In this document: piece after piece, positions 7,781-16,792 of the stretch
Position numbering within the stretch: position 1 is the first letter of the stretch
Layout: every line of letters begins with the position of its first letter
Assembly: GCA_963829705.1 (NCBI GenBank)
Contig: CAWHJN010000005.1
Span: forward strand, 1,364,001 to 1,428,000
Direction: 5' to 3'
Source: CAWHJN01 sp963829705
Lineage (GTDB): Bacteria > Bacteroidota > Rhodothermia > Rhodothermales > BA12
DNA length: 64,000 nt
Translations under genes and position numbers: made by a program
The notes under the pieces: generated by a model
What the model was told of the DNA's origin: nothing
The model's database searches: none
What the model saw: only the letters and a program-made list of their open reading frames with translations

Positions 7781-9418
7781 GTGCTCCGTCTGCTGCCACT
7801 GTTTTTACTGTGTACCGCCGCGCAGGTCTTCGCGCAGCAGCCGCCCGCCGTCGGGGTCGTCTACGCGCCCGCGCGCACGTACGAAGCCGTTGCCTCCGAC
7901 TTCCGGCAGATGCAGGCCGCGGGCGTGCGGGTCGTGCGGATGCCGCCCGTCGCAGACGACCGCCTTCTCACGCTGGCCGACACGCTCGGCCTCGCGCTCT
8001 ACCAGGAGTTGCCCTCCGCCTATCTCACGGCGGCGCGGGCGCGCACCGACACGGACGCGATGGAGGCCGCGCTCACCGACGTGCTCACGCGCAGCCGCGG
8101 CCACCGCTCGGCACAGACGTTCGGGCTGGCGCGGCGGCCCGATACGGGCGACGCCCGCGTGTGCCGCGTGCTCGAAAGCCTCGCAGAGCGCGTGCGTACG
8201 CAACTCCCACGCGCTCGCACCTACTACGTCGCTCCCTTCGCCAGCGGCGACCGCTGCGTGGACGCGGTCGATTTTGTTCTCTTGCCCGCCCTCGACGCGC
8301 CCGACCCCGCCCGTGTGCTGGCACGCTGGCAGGCAGCGCACCCGTCCACCCCGGCGGGCCTCATCGTCGGGTGGCGCGTGCAGGCCGATATGCGCGGCAC
8401 CCAGAACGCGCACTCGCCCGAAAACGTCGCCGCGCGGCTCGACACGGCCCTCACCCGGCTCCTGCGCGCACCGGCGGAGCAGGCCCCTACGGCGCTGCTC
8501 GTCTACCGCTGGCGCGACGCGGGCCCGGCGGCCACCGACCTGCAAGCCGTGGCAGGGCCGTCCTTCGGGGTGCTCGAACGCGACGGCGTGCGCCCGGCGT
8601 ACGACGTGCTGCGGGGGCATTTCACCGGCACGCGCAACGTGTTCGCGCTGCGGAGTGGCGCGCAGGTGCCGCACCGCCACCGCGGCAGCCTCGTCGTGCT
8701 GACGTGGCTGATGGTTGGCCTGCTGGGCTGGGTGATGCGCCGCGAGCCGCGTGTGCGCCAGATGGCGACGCGCTACTTTACCGCACACGGCTTCTACCGC
8801 GAGAGCATCCGCGACGGGCGCGACGCGCTGGGCCTGTCGGTGCTGGTGCTGGCGCTCGCCACGGGCCTGAGCGCCGGGATCATTGCAGCGGTGCTCCTCG
8901 ATGCCGCGCAGTCGTCGCCCGCGTTCGGCTTCCTCGTGTCCGCGCTGCCCGTCGGGGTGGGGCGCGTCGTGGCGCGGCTGCTGGCGTCGCCGGTGCTGCT
9001 GGCGCTGTCGGCGATGCTCGCCTTTCTCGTCGCGCAGGTGGTGCAGGCGCTGGTGTTCGCAGTGGCCGTGCGGCGGCGCTACGCCCTCAAACCCGTCCAG
9101 CCGCTGTCGCTGTCGCTGTGGAGCCACTGGCCGCTGTTGCCACTGGCCTTCGCCGCGCTCGTCGTGGATACGCTGCCGCCGCCTCAGGGGCTGCGCGGCA
9201 TGGGGATCGTCGTCGCACTGGCGCTCGCCGTCGAGGTGTGGGCGCTGCTGCGGACGCTGTCCGACCTGAAATCGCTCACGCGCATCCCGGTCTACCTGGC
9301 GGGGGCGCTGCTGCTGGCGCATCCGCTCGTCCTCGGCGCCGTGGCCGTCGTCGTCTCATCGCTCGACTACGGCAGCGCCTACGCGTTCTTCGTCAACCTC
9401 GCCCGGCACGGGCTCTGA
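7781..9418 (+). CDS. Secreted/membrane protein: glycosidase-like TIM-barrel domain plus multi-span membrane domain
   Basis: 545 residues from a GTG start at 7781, chosen because VLRLLPLFLLCTAAQVFAQ is then a proper signal peptide; the longer open frame has a non-coding-looking leader. Residues about 25-330 read like a glycoside hydrolase family 2-type TIM barrel (VVYAPARTYEAV, AAGVRVVRMPP, LALYQELP, PAGLIVGWRV, TALLVYRWRDAG). They include strand-end acidic and Trp residues, but I cannot place the catalytic pair. From about residue 345 there are five or six hydrophobic spans (VVLTWLMVGLLGWV to LAGALLLAHPLVLGAVAVVVSSL) resembling a Yip1-type membrane domain. This combination is unusual. Function unknown. 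Confidence 0.65.
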   Translation: MLRLLPLFLLCTAAQVFAQQPPAVGVVYAPARTYEAVASDFRQMQAAGVRVVRMPPVADDRLLTLADTLGLALYQELPSAYLTAARARTDTDAMEAALTDVLTRSRGHRSAQTFGLARRPDTGDARVCRVLESLAERVRTQLPRARTYYVAPFASGDRCVDAVDFVLLPALDAPDPARVLARWQAAHPSTPAGLIVGWRVQADMRGTQNAHSPENVAARLDTALTRLLRAPAEQAPTALLVYRWRDAGPAATDLQAVAGPSFGVLERDGVRPAYDVLRGHFTGTRNVFALRSGAQVPHRHRGSLVVLTWLMVGLLGWVMRREPRVRQMATRYFTAHGFYRESIRDGRDALGLSVLVLALATGLSAGIIAAVLLDAAQSSPAFGFLVSALPVGVGRVVARLLASPVLLALSAMLAFLVAQVVQALVFAVAVRRRYALKPVQPLSLSLWSHWPLLPLAFAALVVDTLPPPQGLRGMGIVVALALAVEVWALLRTLSDLKSLTRIPVYLAGALLLAHPLVLGAVAVVVSSLDYGSAYAFFVNLARHGL

Positions 9419-9422
9419 CGCG

Positions 9423-10331
9423 CTACGGCGTCTCCACACGTGGGGATGACTCTTCGAGCAGCGTGCCGCAGCGGCGGCAGAAGCGGGCGTCCGATGGGTG
9501 GAGGAGTTCGGGATGGCGAGGGCACCGCTTTGCCGACGGAGTGGCCGCCGCGCTCGCCGCCGCGTCGGCCGCCTGGCGCGTCGCGTTGGCAATCTCAACG
9601 GTCACGATGCCTGTCGGTACGGCGATGATGCCATAGCCCATCAGCATGATGATCGACGCGAAAAACTGCCCCAGCGGCGTCACCGGCGAGATGTCGCCAT
9701 AGCCCACCGTCGTCAGCGTCACGATGGCCCAGTAGACGCTGCGCGGGATGCTCGTGAAGCCGCCCTGACCGGCCTCGACGATGTACATCAGCGACCCCAG
9801 AATCGTCACGAGCGTGACGACGGTGCTCATGAAGACGACGATTTTGCGGCGGCTGGCCGCGAGGGCTTTGCTGAGCGTGTTGGCCTCGTCGAGGTAGCGG
9901 ACGAGCTTGAGCACGCGGAACACGCGCAGGATGCGCAAGAGCCGGATGACCAGCAGAAACTGCGCGCCGGGGATGAACACGCTCAGGTACGTCGGCAGGA
10001 TGGCGAGCACGTCCACGATGCCGAAAAACGACAGCGCGTAGTGGCGCGGGTGGCTCACCGACACGAGCCGCAGCGCGTATTCGAGCGTGAACAGGAGCGT
10101 GAAAATCCACTCGGCCAGGCGCAACTCCGGTCCGTACACGTTGCGGATTTCCGCGACGGATTCCAGCATCACCACGATCACGCTGGCCAGGATGGTGACG
10201 ATCAGCGCCACGTCGAACCCTTTGCCCGCGGGCGTGTCCGAGTGGAAAATGACCGTGTACAACCTGTGCCTCCAACTCGATGCCGGGGGCGCTTCGCTCA
10301 CGTCGTACGCAGTCGGTTCTGCATCTGCCAT
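9423..10331 (-). CDS. Voltage-gated potassium channel with C-terminal zinc ribbon
   Basis: 302 residues. Six transmembrane segments of the voltage-gated type lie at about residues 38-235. The Arg-rich S4 (RLLRILRVFRVLKLVRYL) sits near 130-147, and the selectivity filter TTVGYGD near 205-211 is followed by S6. A small zinc-binding tail follows (CPRHPELLH...FCRRCGTLLEE, about 268-292) with Cys/His pairs, which is rare on such channels. The ATG at 10331 gives a 34-bp overlap with the NUDIX gene. A GTG at 10301 would give a GTGA overlap with the NUDIX stop and is an equally good start. It is third in an operon with the ribosomal oxygenase and NUDIX genes. Confidence 0.88.
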   Translation of the reverse strand: MADAEPTAYDVSEAPPASSWRHRLYTVIFHSDTPAGKGFDVALIVTILASVIVVMLESVAEIRNVYGPELRLAEWIFTLLFTLEYALRLVSVSHPRHYALSFFGIVDVLAILPTYLSVFIPGAQFLLVIRLLRILRVFRVLKLVRYLDEANTLSKALAASRRKIVVFMSTVVTLVTILGSLMYIVEAGQGGFTSIPRSVYWAIVTLTTVGYGDISPVTPLGQFFASIIMLMGYGIIAVPTGIVTVEIANATRQAADAAASAAATPSAKRCPRHPELLHPSDARFCRRCGTLLEESSPRVETP

Positions 10332-10885
10332 ACGTGGTAAAGATAGAACGCGCCTACCACGAGCGCGTGCGACACTTCGCCGCGCCCGATCAAGCCGGGT
10401 ACGTCGCCGGGGTCTACGAGCACGACTTCGAGATCTTCCGTCTCGTCGAACGCCACGGCCTCGGTGGGCGTCACGCCTTGCGCGAGGCAGGTGTAACACG
10501 TGTTGTTGAAGAGGGCAGGGTTGGTGGCGACGCTCCCCAGCCGGATGACGTTTTCGGTGTCGTAGCCCGTCTCCTCGCGCATCTCGCGCCGCGCCGCCGC
10601 CTCGGGCGACGCATCGCCGGCGTCGATGATGCCGCCGGGGATTTCGAGCGAGACGGCATCGGTGCCGTGCCGGTACTGGCGCACGAACACGATCTCCCCG
10701 CCGGGCGTGACGGGAATGACGTTGACCCAGTCGCGGGCCTCGATGAGCACGAAGTCGTGCTCCGTTCCCGTGTGCGGAGCACGCACGCGGTCTTTGTAGA
10801 GGTCGAACACGCGGTAGTGTCCTTCGTGGCGGCGGCCCAGCCGCTCCCACTTCTCGATGCGCGACGGAGGCAGGGGAAGCGGCAT
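10298..10885 (-). CDS. NUDIX hydrolase, ADP-ribose pyrophosphatase type
   Basis: 195 residues. The NUDIX box is complete: GGIIDAGDASPEAAARREM then REETGY (about residues 91-115), matching Gx5Ex7REUxEExGU. An upstream beta-strand region (FVLIEARDWVNVIPVTPGGEIVFVRQYRHG) is characteristic of the ADP-ribose pyrophosphatase group, which hydrolyses ADP-ribose to AMP and ribose-5-phosphate. The ATG shares its A with the TGA of the upstream oxygenase gene in its restored frame (TGATG at 10887-10883), a classic translational-coupling arrangement. A spurious 582-aa fusion with that oxygenase arises only from the frameshift near 10966. Confidence 0.9.
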   Translation of the reverse strand: MPLPLPPSRIEKWERLGRRHEGHYRVFDLYKDRVRAPHTGTEHDFVLIEARDWVNVIPVTPGGEIVFVRQYRHGTDAVSLEIPGGIIDAGDASPEAAARREMREETGYDTENVIRLGSVATNPALFNNTCYTCLAQGVTPTEAVAFDETEDLEVVLVDPGDVPGLIGRGEVSHALVVGAFYLYHVWQMQNRLRTT

Positions 10886-12046
10886 CAGGCGTACTCCAGC
10901 GTCAGGTGGCCATCGGCGACGAGGGCGGCGGCGAGGTCGGCAAAGTCGGGCGAGGCGAGGTGTGCGGCGCAGCGTGTCGGCGTCGAGGCGTCGGTGGTCG
11001 GCAAAGAGGGGCGCGGCGAAGGCGAGGGGCTTTTCCAAACGGTACGCCTGCCCGCCCGCGAACAGCATGGCCTCGCCGTCCGGCAGGCGCGTGAACGCGA
11101 AGCGCGCGCCGGGCGCGTGGAGGAGCGATCCGCCCTTTTCGATGGCCTCCTCGAGTTCGGCAGCATCGACGTCCACGCCGTCGGCCTCGTCAAAACCGCG
11201 GCGCGACTCGGTCATGAACTTCCCGAACCATTCGCGCAGCGCGGTATCGTCGGTCAACACGTCGTGCAGCACGCCGCGCACCTGATCGAGCGCCGCGTCG
11301 TCGATCTCGCCGGGATGGGCGGGCGGCGTGAGGCCGGGGTCGGTGTAAAAACGATCGTCGGGGATCGTCTGGAGAGCGTTTTCCAGGAAACCCGCGACGA
11401 GGTCGGCGTGCGACGGTGCGCGGAAGCCGACGGAGATCGTCAGGCAATCGTCGAGCGCCACACCCTCGTGCGCGATGCGCGGCGGCAAGTACAGCATGTC
11501 GCCCGGTTCGAGCGTGTATTCATCCGTCCACTCGAAATGGGCGAGCACGGACACATCGAGATTCTCGACGAGCGAATCGTCCTCGACGGGCGCGTTGCCG
11601 ATGCGCCAGCGCCGCCGTCCCATGCCCTGCAGCAGAAACACGTCGTACTGGTCGATGTGCGCGCCTACGCCGCCGTCTGCGGGCGCGTAGGAGATCATCA
11701 CGTCGTCGATGCGCCAGGAGGGGATAAAGCGGAAGTGATCGCGCAGCGCGGCGATCTCGGGCACGAATTTATCCACCTCCTGCACGAGCACGGTCCACTT
11801 GTTCGGGGGCAATTTGCCGAGTTCCTCGGGCAGAAACGGCCCGTGGTGAAGCTGCCACGGGTAGTCGCCGCCTTCTTCGAGCACGAGCCGCGAATGTGCG
11901 TCGTCGCGCGTGGCGAGGGCTTTGAGGTCGTCGGGCGTGACGGGCGAGGTGAAGCCGGGAAACGCCTGCCGGATGAGCAGTGGCTTTTTCTGCCAGTAGT
12001 CGCGGAGAAATTCAGCGGGCGTAAGGCTGCCGAGCGGTTCGGACAT
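10885..12046 (-). CDS. JmjC/cupin ribosomal protein uL16 arginine hydroxylase (RoxA/YcfD-like), frameshifted near its 3' end
   Basis: Residues 1-240 form a Cupin_4/JmjC domain. It has the iron-binding HID (GVGAHIDQYDVFLLQG, about residues 125-140) and the distal His of LPPRIAHEGVAL (about 190). RoxA enzymes hydroxylate an arginine of ribosomal protein uL16 using 2-oxoglutarate. The winged-helix C-terminal region follows. At about 10966-10967 one extra G puts the gene out of frame. Removing it gives DTLRAHLASPDFADLAAALV then ADGHLTLEYA and a TGA at 10887-10885 that overlaps the NUDIX ATG. The corrected protein has 386 residues. As written, the frame runs into the NUDIX gene. This is sequencing error or a very recent mutation. 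Confidence 0.85.
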
Positions 12047-12217
12047 GGAAATTTCGGAGGTGAGATTTCGGACTTCGGAGGGAGTAGAGGCGCGGCAGCT
12101 TTACCGAGCGCCGGTAGTAGGGGCGCCATGCATTGCGCCCTGTGACAGGCATCGCGTCCCGGCGCAGAACCCGGATTTGTGCCGCGGCACGTTCGCACAC
12201 ACAGCCAGTGGGCAGCT

Positions 12218-12403
12218 TCACCCGCGCAGCAGCCACCGGATGCCCTCGAGGAGCGGCCACAGCATCAGCAGCGCGAAGGCAATGGCAGCGGCTTTGCTGA
12301 CCTTGCGTTCGGGTGGGAATTCGTAGCCGCAGTACGGGCACTCGGCTGCGTCGGCGGGGCCTTCGAGGGCGCACGCGGGGCACTCGCGCAGGGCGTCGGG
12401 CAT
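12218..12403 (-). CDS. Small zinc-ribbon membrane protein
   Basis: 61 residues starting MPDALRECPACALEG. Two CxxC pairs (CPAC and CPYC, about residues 8-11 and 22-25) make a zinc ribbon. They are followed by KAAAIAFALLMLWPLLEGIRWLL, a single C-terminal membrane span. It lies 4 bp after the upstream small gene, so they are probably co-transcribed. Function unknown. Confidence 0.65.
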   Translation of the reverse strand: MPDALRECPACALEGPADAAECPYCGYEFPPERKVSKAAAIAFALLMLWPLLEGIRWLLRG

Positions 12404-12407
12404 GGCG

Positions 12408-12596
12408 TTACAACTGGTCGGCGAGTTCGCGCACAAGGGCATCGCGCTCGGCCTCGTCCAGGTTCTCGGCGTCGATTTCGAGGGCGACGGTGGGCAGGGG
12501 CCGCCGCTCTGGTGCGGGTTTGATGCCTCGGATGGCGGCGGCGAACACGCCGGTGGCCGCGGCGGTGAGCAGCAGCGCGCGAACGGGAATGGACAT
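12408..12596 (-). CDS. Small membrane-anchored protein, unknown
   Basis: 62 residues: an N-terminal hydrophobic span (VRALLLTAAATGVFAAAI), a proline-rich linker (GIKPAPERRPLPTV) and an acidic C-terminal helix (DAENLDEAERDALVRELADQL). It is probably a single-pass inner-membrane protein. It is immediately upstream of the zinc-ribbon protein and 60 bp downstream of the metallo-beta-lactamase-fold gene. Confidence 0.6.
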   Translation of the reverse strand: MSIPVRALLLTAAATGVFAAAIRGIKPAPERRPLPTVALEIDAENLDEAERDALVRELADQL

Positions 12597-12656
12597 AGAA
12601 ACGGGTGGATGGGTTGGCGGGACAACGCGGCAGCCGGTGACCTGGTGCCGCGACGG

Positions 12657-13292
12657 TCAGCGCAGGTACGGGTTGTGCCGCCGCTCGTACCCCACCGTCG
12701 TCTCCGGGCCGTGGCCCGGCAGCACGCGCGTGGCGTCGGGCAGGGCGAGCATCGTTTCGTGGAGGCTCTTCTGGAGCGTGGGCAGGTCGCCGAGGGGCAG
12801 ATCCGTCCGCCCGATGGAGCCGCGGAAAAGCACGTCGCCCGCGAAGACGACGCCGTTGGCCGCGTCGTAGAAGGCGACCGATCCGGGCGAGTGGCCGGGC
12901 ACGTGGTGCACCGTCCACCGCAGCGCGCCGAACGCGACTGCGTCTCCCTCGGCCAGCGGCAGCGTCGTGGCAGGCGGGGGCGCGTCGAGCGGCGTCCCGA
13001 AAAAGCGCGCCTGCTCCCCGGCGTGTTGCAGGACGATGCGGTCGGCGGGGTGCAGCGCCCAGTCGAGTCCGTACGCCTCCGACAGCGCCGCGCAGCCGAA
13101 GACGTGATCGAGGTGCGCGTGCGTGAGCAGCAGGTGCTTGACCGTCAACCCGTTTTCCTCGACGTACGCCCGCACCTGCGCGTGTTCGTCGGCGCGCGAC
13201 GAGGCCGCGTCGATGATCGCCGCCTCGCCCTCGCTGGCGACGACGTACGTGTGGGTGCTGAACGGGTTGAAGGTGAACGTCTGGATCTGCAT
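12657..13292 (-). CDS. Metallo-beta-lactamase-fold hydrolase, glyoxalase II-like
   Basis: 211 residues. The binuclear metal signature THAHLDH (about residues 57-63) is followed by the later His in HHVPGHSPGS (about 128-137), the bridging Asp in FAGDVLF (about 150-156) and the final His in VLPGHGPET (about 193-201). This order is that of hydroxyacylglutathione hydrolase-like MBL proteins. The true thioester substrate is unknown. Length is typical of the short bacterial group. Translation from MQIQTFTFNPFSTHTYVV fits the family start. Confidence 0.88.
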   Translation of the reverse strand: MQIQTFTFNPFSTHTYVVASEGEAAIIDAASSRADEHAQVRAYVEENGLTVKHLLLTHAHLDHVFGCAALSEAYGLDWALHPADRIVLQHAGEQARFFGTPLDAPPPATTLPLAEGDAVAFGALRWTVHHVPGHSPGSVAFYDAANGVVFAGDVLFRGSIGRTDLPLGDLPTLQKSLHETMLALPDATRVLPGHGPETTVGYERRHNPYLR

Positions 13293-13378
13293 GGCGGGAT
13301 GAAAAGGCGGCCTTTCCGTACGCCGAGCGCCGCGCCGCGTTCGGCAACCCGCCGCCGGGCGTGCCGTTCGTCCGGGCT

Positions 13379-14662
13379 ATGCAACAGCAGTTTCTCTTTT
13401 TTGCCCTCGTCGGCATCGCCGTCCTCTTTGCCGTCGATCTGTACGTGTTCAGGCACTGGCAGCGCTTCGCCGGCATCCGCCCGCGCCTGCGGTGGACGCT
13501 GCCCGTCTACCGCGTCGCGCTCGCGGTGATGCCGTTCGTGATGCCGGTATATGCGTATTTCTCCGACTGGTGGGCCGTCGAGCCACGCCTCGCGCGCTGG
13601 GGCGTCGTGGCGCTGTGGCTCGTCTACTACGTGCCGCGCTTCGTCGTCGCCGCCGTGCTGGTCGTCGTGGGCACGGCGATGAAGGCGCGGACGCTCTTTA
13701 TCTGGTTCCGCCGCAGGCTGCTCTACGAGGCCCCGCGCACCGTCGGCGAGGAGCCGGATGTGCGCCCGCTCGACCTGACGGACATGAAGACGATGAGCCG
13801 CCAGCAGTTCTTGCAGACGATGGGCTGGTCGGCGGCGACGCTGCCGTTCGTCGTCGTCGGCTACAGCGTCTTCCGCTCGCTCTACGACTTTGACGTGCGC
13901 CGCGTGACGGTGACGGTGCCGGATTTACCGCCCGCGCTCGACGGCCTCACCATCGCGCAGATGTCGGATCTGCACGCCGGGTCGATGTTCTCGGACAAAC
14001 CCATGCAGGACGCCGTGGACGTGGCGCTGGCGCAGAAACCCGACCTCATCACGATCACCGGCGACTTCGTCAACAGCCAGGCGCGCGAGTTGCCCGCCAT
14101 CACGGGCGCGCTCGAAAAGCTGCGCGCCCCTCTCGGCGTCTACGCGAGCCTGGGCAACCACGACCATTACGCCAACGTGGCCGAGGTCGGGCGCGGCGTG
14201 CGCGAGACGGGCATCGATCTGCTCGTCAACGCGCACCGCTCGCTCGCCATCGACGGCGCGAAGCTGCACGTCGTGGGCACCGACAACACGGGCTTCCGCC
14301 AGCACTTTGCCGACCTCGACGGCGCACTGCGTGGGGTGCCCGAAAAAGGGGAGGACGACAGTTTCCGCCTCTTGCTCGCCCACGACCCCACGTTCTGGGA
14401 CCAGCCCGGCGGCCCGCGCGACAAACACATCGACCTGATGCTGGCGGGCCACACGCATGGCGGGCAGATCGGGGTGGAGTGGGGGCCGCTCAGGTGGAGC
14501 CTGGCGCGCGTGGCGTATCCGCGCTGGGCCGGGCTGTATTCCGAGAAAGGCGCGAACGGCACGCAGCACCTCTACGTCAACCGCGGCATCGGCACCGTCG
14601 GCCCGCCGCTCCGGCTCGGCATCCGCCCCGAAATCACGCTGGTCACGCTGGTGCGTGGGTGA
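13379..14662 (+). CDS. Membrane-anchored metallophosphoesterase (YaeI-like)
   Basis: 427 residues. Several hydrophobic spans lie at about residues 5-25, 45-65, 80-105 and 155-170. A calcineurin-like domain follows with all motifs: MSDLHAG (about 200), GDFVN, GNHDH (about 263) and AGHTHGGQ (about 360). These bind two metals and hydrolyse phosphoesters; YaeI-type members act on UDP-2,3-diacylglucosamine or unknown lipid substrates. The ATG at 13379 is preferred over a GTG six codons upstream. It is divergent from the MBL gene (86 bp between starts). Confidence 0.88.
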   Translation: MQQQFLFFALVGIAVLFAVDLYVFRHWQRFAGIRPRLRWTLPVYRVALAVMPFVMPVYAYFSDWWAVEPRLARWGVVALWLVYYVPRFVVAAVLVVVGTAMKARTLFIWFRRRLLYEAPRTVGEEPDVRPLDLTDMKTMSRQQFLQTMGWSAATLPFVVVGYSVFRSLYDFDVRRVTVTVPDLPPALDGLTIAQMSDLHAGSMFSDKPMQDAVDVALAQKPDLITITGDFVNSQARELPAITGALEKLRAPLGVYASLGNHDHYANVAEVGRGVRETGIDLLVNAHRSLAIDGAKLHVVGTDNTGFRQHFADLDGALRGVPEKGEDDSFRLLLAHDPTFWDQPGGPRDKHIDLMLAGHTHGGQIGVEWGPLRWSLARVAYPRWAGLYSEKGANGTQHLYVNRGIGTVGPPLRLGIRPEITLVTLVRG

Positions 14663-14795
14663 CTGGTGAAGAGGGGAAAACAGGGGGCGTTGCGTGTCGT
14701 TGTCTGCCTCCGCTGGGGCGCCATGATCCTTTGGCTCTGCTCAGGATGACGTTGTGCGCCTACCCGTTACTCTGCACCCTTCAGCCTTTACCCGC

Positions 14796-16208
14796 TTGAA
14801 AACTCTCCACCGGATGATCCTGCGGAAGTTGCCCGCGCCGTTTCTGGCGTGGATCGGGACGCTGGTGTTTCTGCTGCTGATGCAGTTTCTCATCCGGTAC
14901 CAGAAAGACCTCGTGGGCAAAGGGCTGCCCCTTGAGGCCATTGCCGAACTCATCGTCTACAACCTCGCCTACATCGTCGTGCTGGCCGTGCCGATGTCGG
15001 TGCTGACGGCGGTGCTCATCGTCTTCGGCAAACTGGCCGACACCAACGTCTACAACGCGGCGCGCGGCGCGGGCATCTCGCTCGTGCAACTGGCGTGGCC
15101 GGTGCTCGTGGCCGCGCTGTTCGTCGTCGGCGCGATGGCGTACTTCAACAACGTCGTGCTGCCCGAGGCCAACTACCGGGCGCGCAACCTGTGGCAGGAC
15201 ATCCGCCGCAAGCAGCCCGGCTTCGCGCTCCAGCCCGGCGTGTTCTACTCGGGCCTGAGCGGCTACAGCATCCTCGTCCAGGCCACCGATGGCCCCAACC
15301 GCCTGCGCGAGGTGACGGTGTTCGATTACACCGAGGGCGCGGAGCGGCGGCGCGTGATGCGGGCCACGCGCGGCGAGATCGTGCCGCTGCCCGGCGACCA
15401 GGTCGATCTCATCCTCGAAGACGGCACGCTCGACCGGGCGGTGCCGCTGCCAAGCGGGCAGGAGGCGCGCTACGAGCAGAGCCGCTTTGGACGGCTGCGC
15501 TTCGCCCTCGACCTGTCGTCGTTCGCATTCGAGCGCTCCCAGGACCGCGACGGCTACCGCACCGACCGCACCATGCCGACGATCGAGATGATCGCGTACG
15601 TGGATTCGGTGGAGGCCGGCATCCGGCGCGAGCGCGAAGGGCTGCGCGGCCTCAGCGCTGCGCTGCTGGCCGATTCGCTCTCGGCCGGTGGCGAGGGATT
15701 TCTGCCGCGCCCGTCCGAGCCGCCGTTCCACGCCACCGGCCCTCCTGAGGCGCAAAACACGCTCGCCGGGCTTGACAGCGCCGCTGCCGCCGCCGTCGTC
15801 GGGGAAGCCGTGACGCGCGCGCGTGGGCGGCGCAGCCAGGTCGAGAGCATGGCGCAGACACTGCGCTACGAGGAGCAGCGCGCCAACCGCTACCGCGTCG
15901 AGATCCACAAGAAGTTCAGCGTGGCCGTGGCGTGCTTCATCTTCGCTCTCATCGGCGTGCCGGTGGGGCTGATGGTGCGACGCGGTGGGCTGGCAGCGTC
16001 GGGCGCGCTCGCGCTGGGCATTTTTCTGTTTTACTGGATCACGCTCGTGCAGGGCGAGAAGCTGGCCGACCGCGGCCACCTCGAACCCGCCGTGGGAATG
16101 TGGGCCGCCAACGTGCTCATCGGGCTCGTGGGGCTGCTTCTGCTGACGGGCTGGGGGCGAGGCGCACGCCGCCCCGCGTGGCTGCGCTGGCCTCGCCGCA
16201 CTGCCTGA
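14796..16208 (+). CDS. LptF/LptG-type permease of the LPS export complex
   Basis: About 470 residues. N-terminal spans (LAWIGTLVFLLLMQFLI, LIVYNLAYIVVLAVPMSVLTAVLIVFG) with the family motif AARGAGISL, a large periplasmic beta-jellyroll region (about residues 95-370), and three C-terminal spans ending near 460 fit LptF/G. These subunits carry LPS from the inner membrane to the Lpt bridge. I place the start at TTG 14796, because LKTLHRMILRKLPAPFL then aligns with the usual LptG beginning MKTLHRYILRxF. An ATG at 14814 and a GTG at 14754 are alternatives. A long Ala/Gly insertion lies at about 300-355. Confidence 0.85.
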   Translation: MKTLHRMILRKLPAPFLAWIGTLVFLLLMQFLIRYQKDLVGKGLPLEAIAELIVYNLAYIVVLAVPMSVLTAVLIVFGKLADTNVYNAARGAGISLVQLAWPVLVAALFVVGAMAYFNNVVLPEANYRARNLWQDIRRKQPGFALQPGVFYSGLSGYSILVQATDGPNRLREVTVFDYTEGAERRRVMRATRGEIVPLPGDQVDLILEDGTLDRAVPLPSGQEARYEQSRFGRLRFALDLSSFAFERSQDRDGYRTDRTMPTIEMIAYVDSVEAGIRREREGLRGLSAALLADSLSAGGEGFLPRPSEPPFHATGPPEAQNTLAGLDSAAAAAVVGEAVTRARGRRSQVESMAQTLRYEEQRANRYRVEIHKKFSVAVACFIFALIGVPVGLMVRRGGLAASGALALGIFLFYWITLVQGEKLADRGHLEPAVGMWAANVLIGLVGLLLLTGWGRGARRPAWLRWPRRTA

Positions 16209-16288
16209 CGGCTGTTGTGCTTCTGGAGGCGGCGTCGTACCGTTGAGGACGTAGTCCTTCACCTCCTCCCATCCAACCGCCGGAATCC

Positions 16289-16750
16289 ATGCTGAACGAA
16301 TTCAAAAAGTTCGCCATGAAGGGCAACATGGTCGACATGGCCGTGGGCATCATCATCGGTGCCGCCTTCGCCACCGTCGTCAAGTCGCTCGTGGACGACG
16401 TCATCATGCCCGTCGTGTCGGCGGTGTTCGACGCGCCGGACTTCAGCAACCTCTTTTTCGTCCTCCGCAATCCGACGGGCGAGGCGTTCACGTCCATCGA
16501 GGCCGCGCGCGAGGCCGGAGCGGTGGCGCTGGGCTACGGGCTTTTTCTCAACGCCCTCATCGCGTTCCTGCTCGTCGCCTTCGTGCTCTTCCTCATCGTC
16601 CGCAGCATGAACAGGCTCATGGAAGCAAAAGCCGAGGAGGCCGCCACCCCCGACGCCCCGCCCGAGCCGACGGCGCAGGAAACGCTGCTGGCCGAGATCC
16701 GAGACCTGCTGCGCGCGGGCGGGCGTCCCACCGCGCCGCCGCTCGCCTGA
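16289..16750 (+). CDS. mscL: Large-conductance mechanosensitive channel
   Basis: 153 residues. The N-terminus MLNEFKKFAMKGNMVDMAVG and IIIGAAFATVVKSLVDDVIMP is the MscL amphipathic helix plus TM1. TM2 is about residues 80-108 (LGYGLFLNALIAFLLVAFVLFLIV, shown in part), followed by a charged cytoplasmic helix bundle. MscL opens under membrane tension to release osmolytes. The Pro-rich linker (PDAPPEPTAQE) before the last helix is usual for the family. Confidence 0.96.
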   Translation: MLNEFKKFAMKGNMVDMAVGIIIGAAFATVVKSLVDDVIMPVVSAVFDAPDFSNLFFVLRNPTGEAFTSIEAAREAGAVALGYGLFLNALIAFLLVAFVLFLIVRSMNRLMEAKAEEAATPDAPPEPTAQETLLAEIRDLLRAGGRPTAPPLA

Positions 16751-16792
16751 CGATTTCGGAAAGGCCGATGCCGTGTGTGCGGCGGTGGAAGC

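Noticed and set aside
10298..12046. A 582-residue cupin-NUDIX fusion protein
   Set aside because: The linker is non-protein-like and removing one base gives two normal genes joined by TGATG, so two genes are reported.
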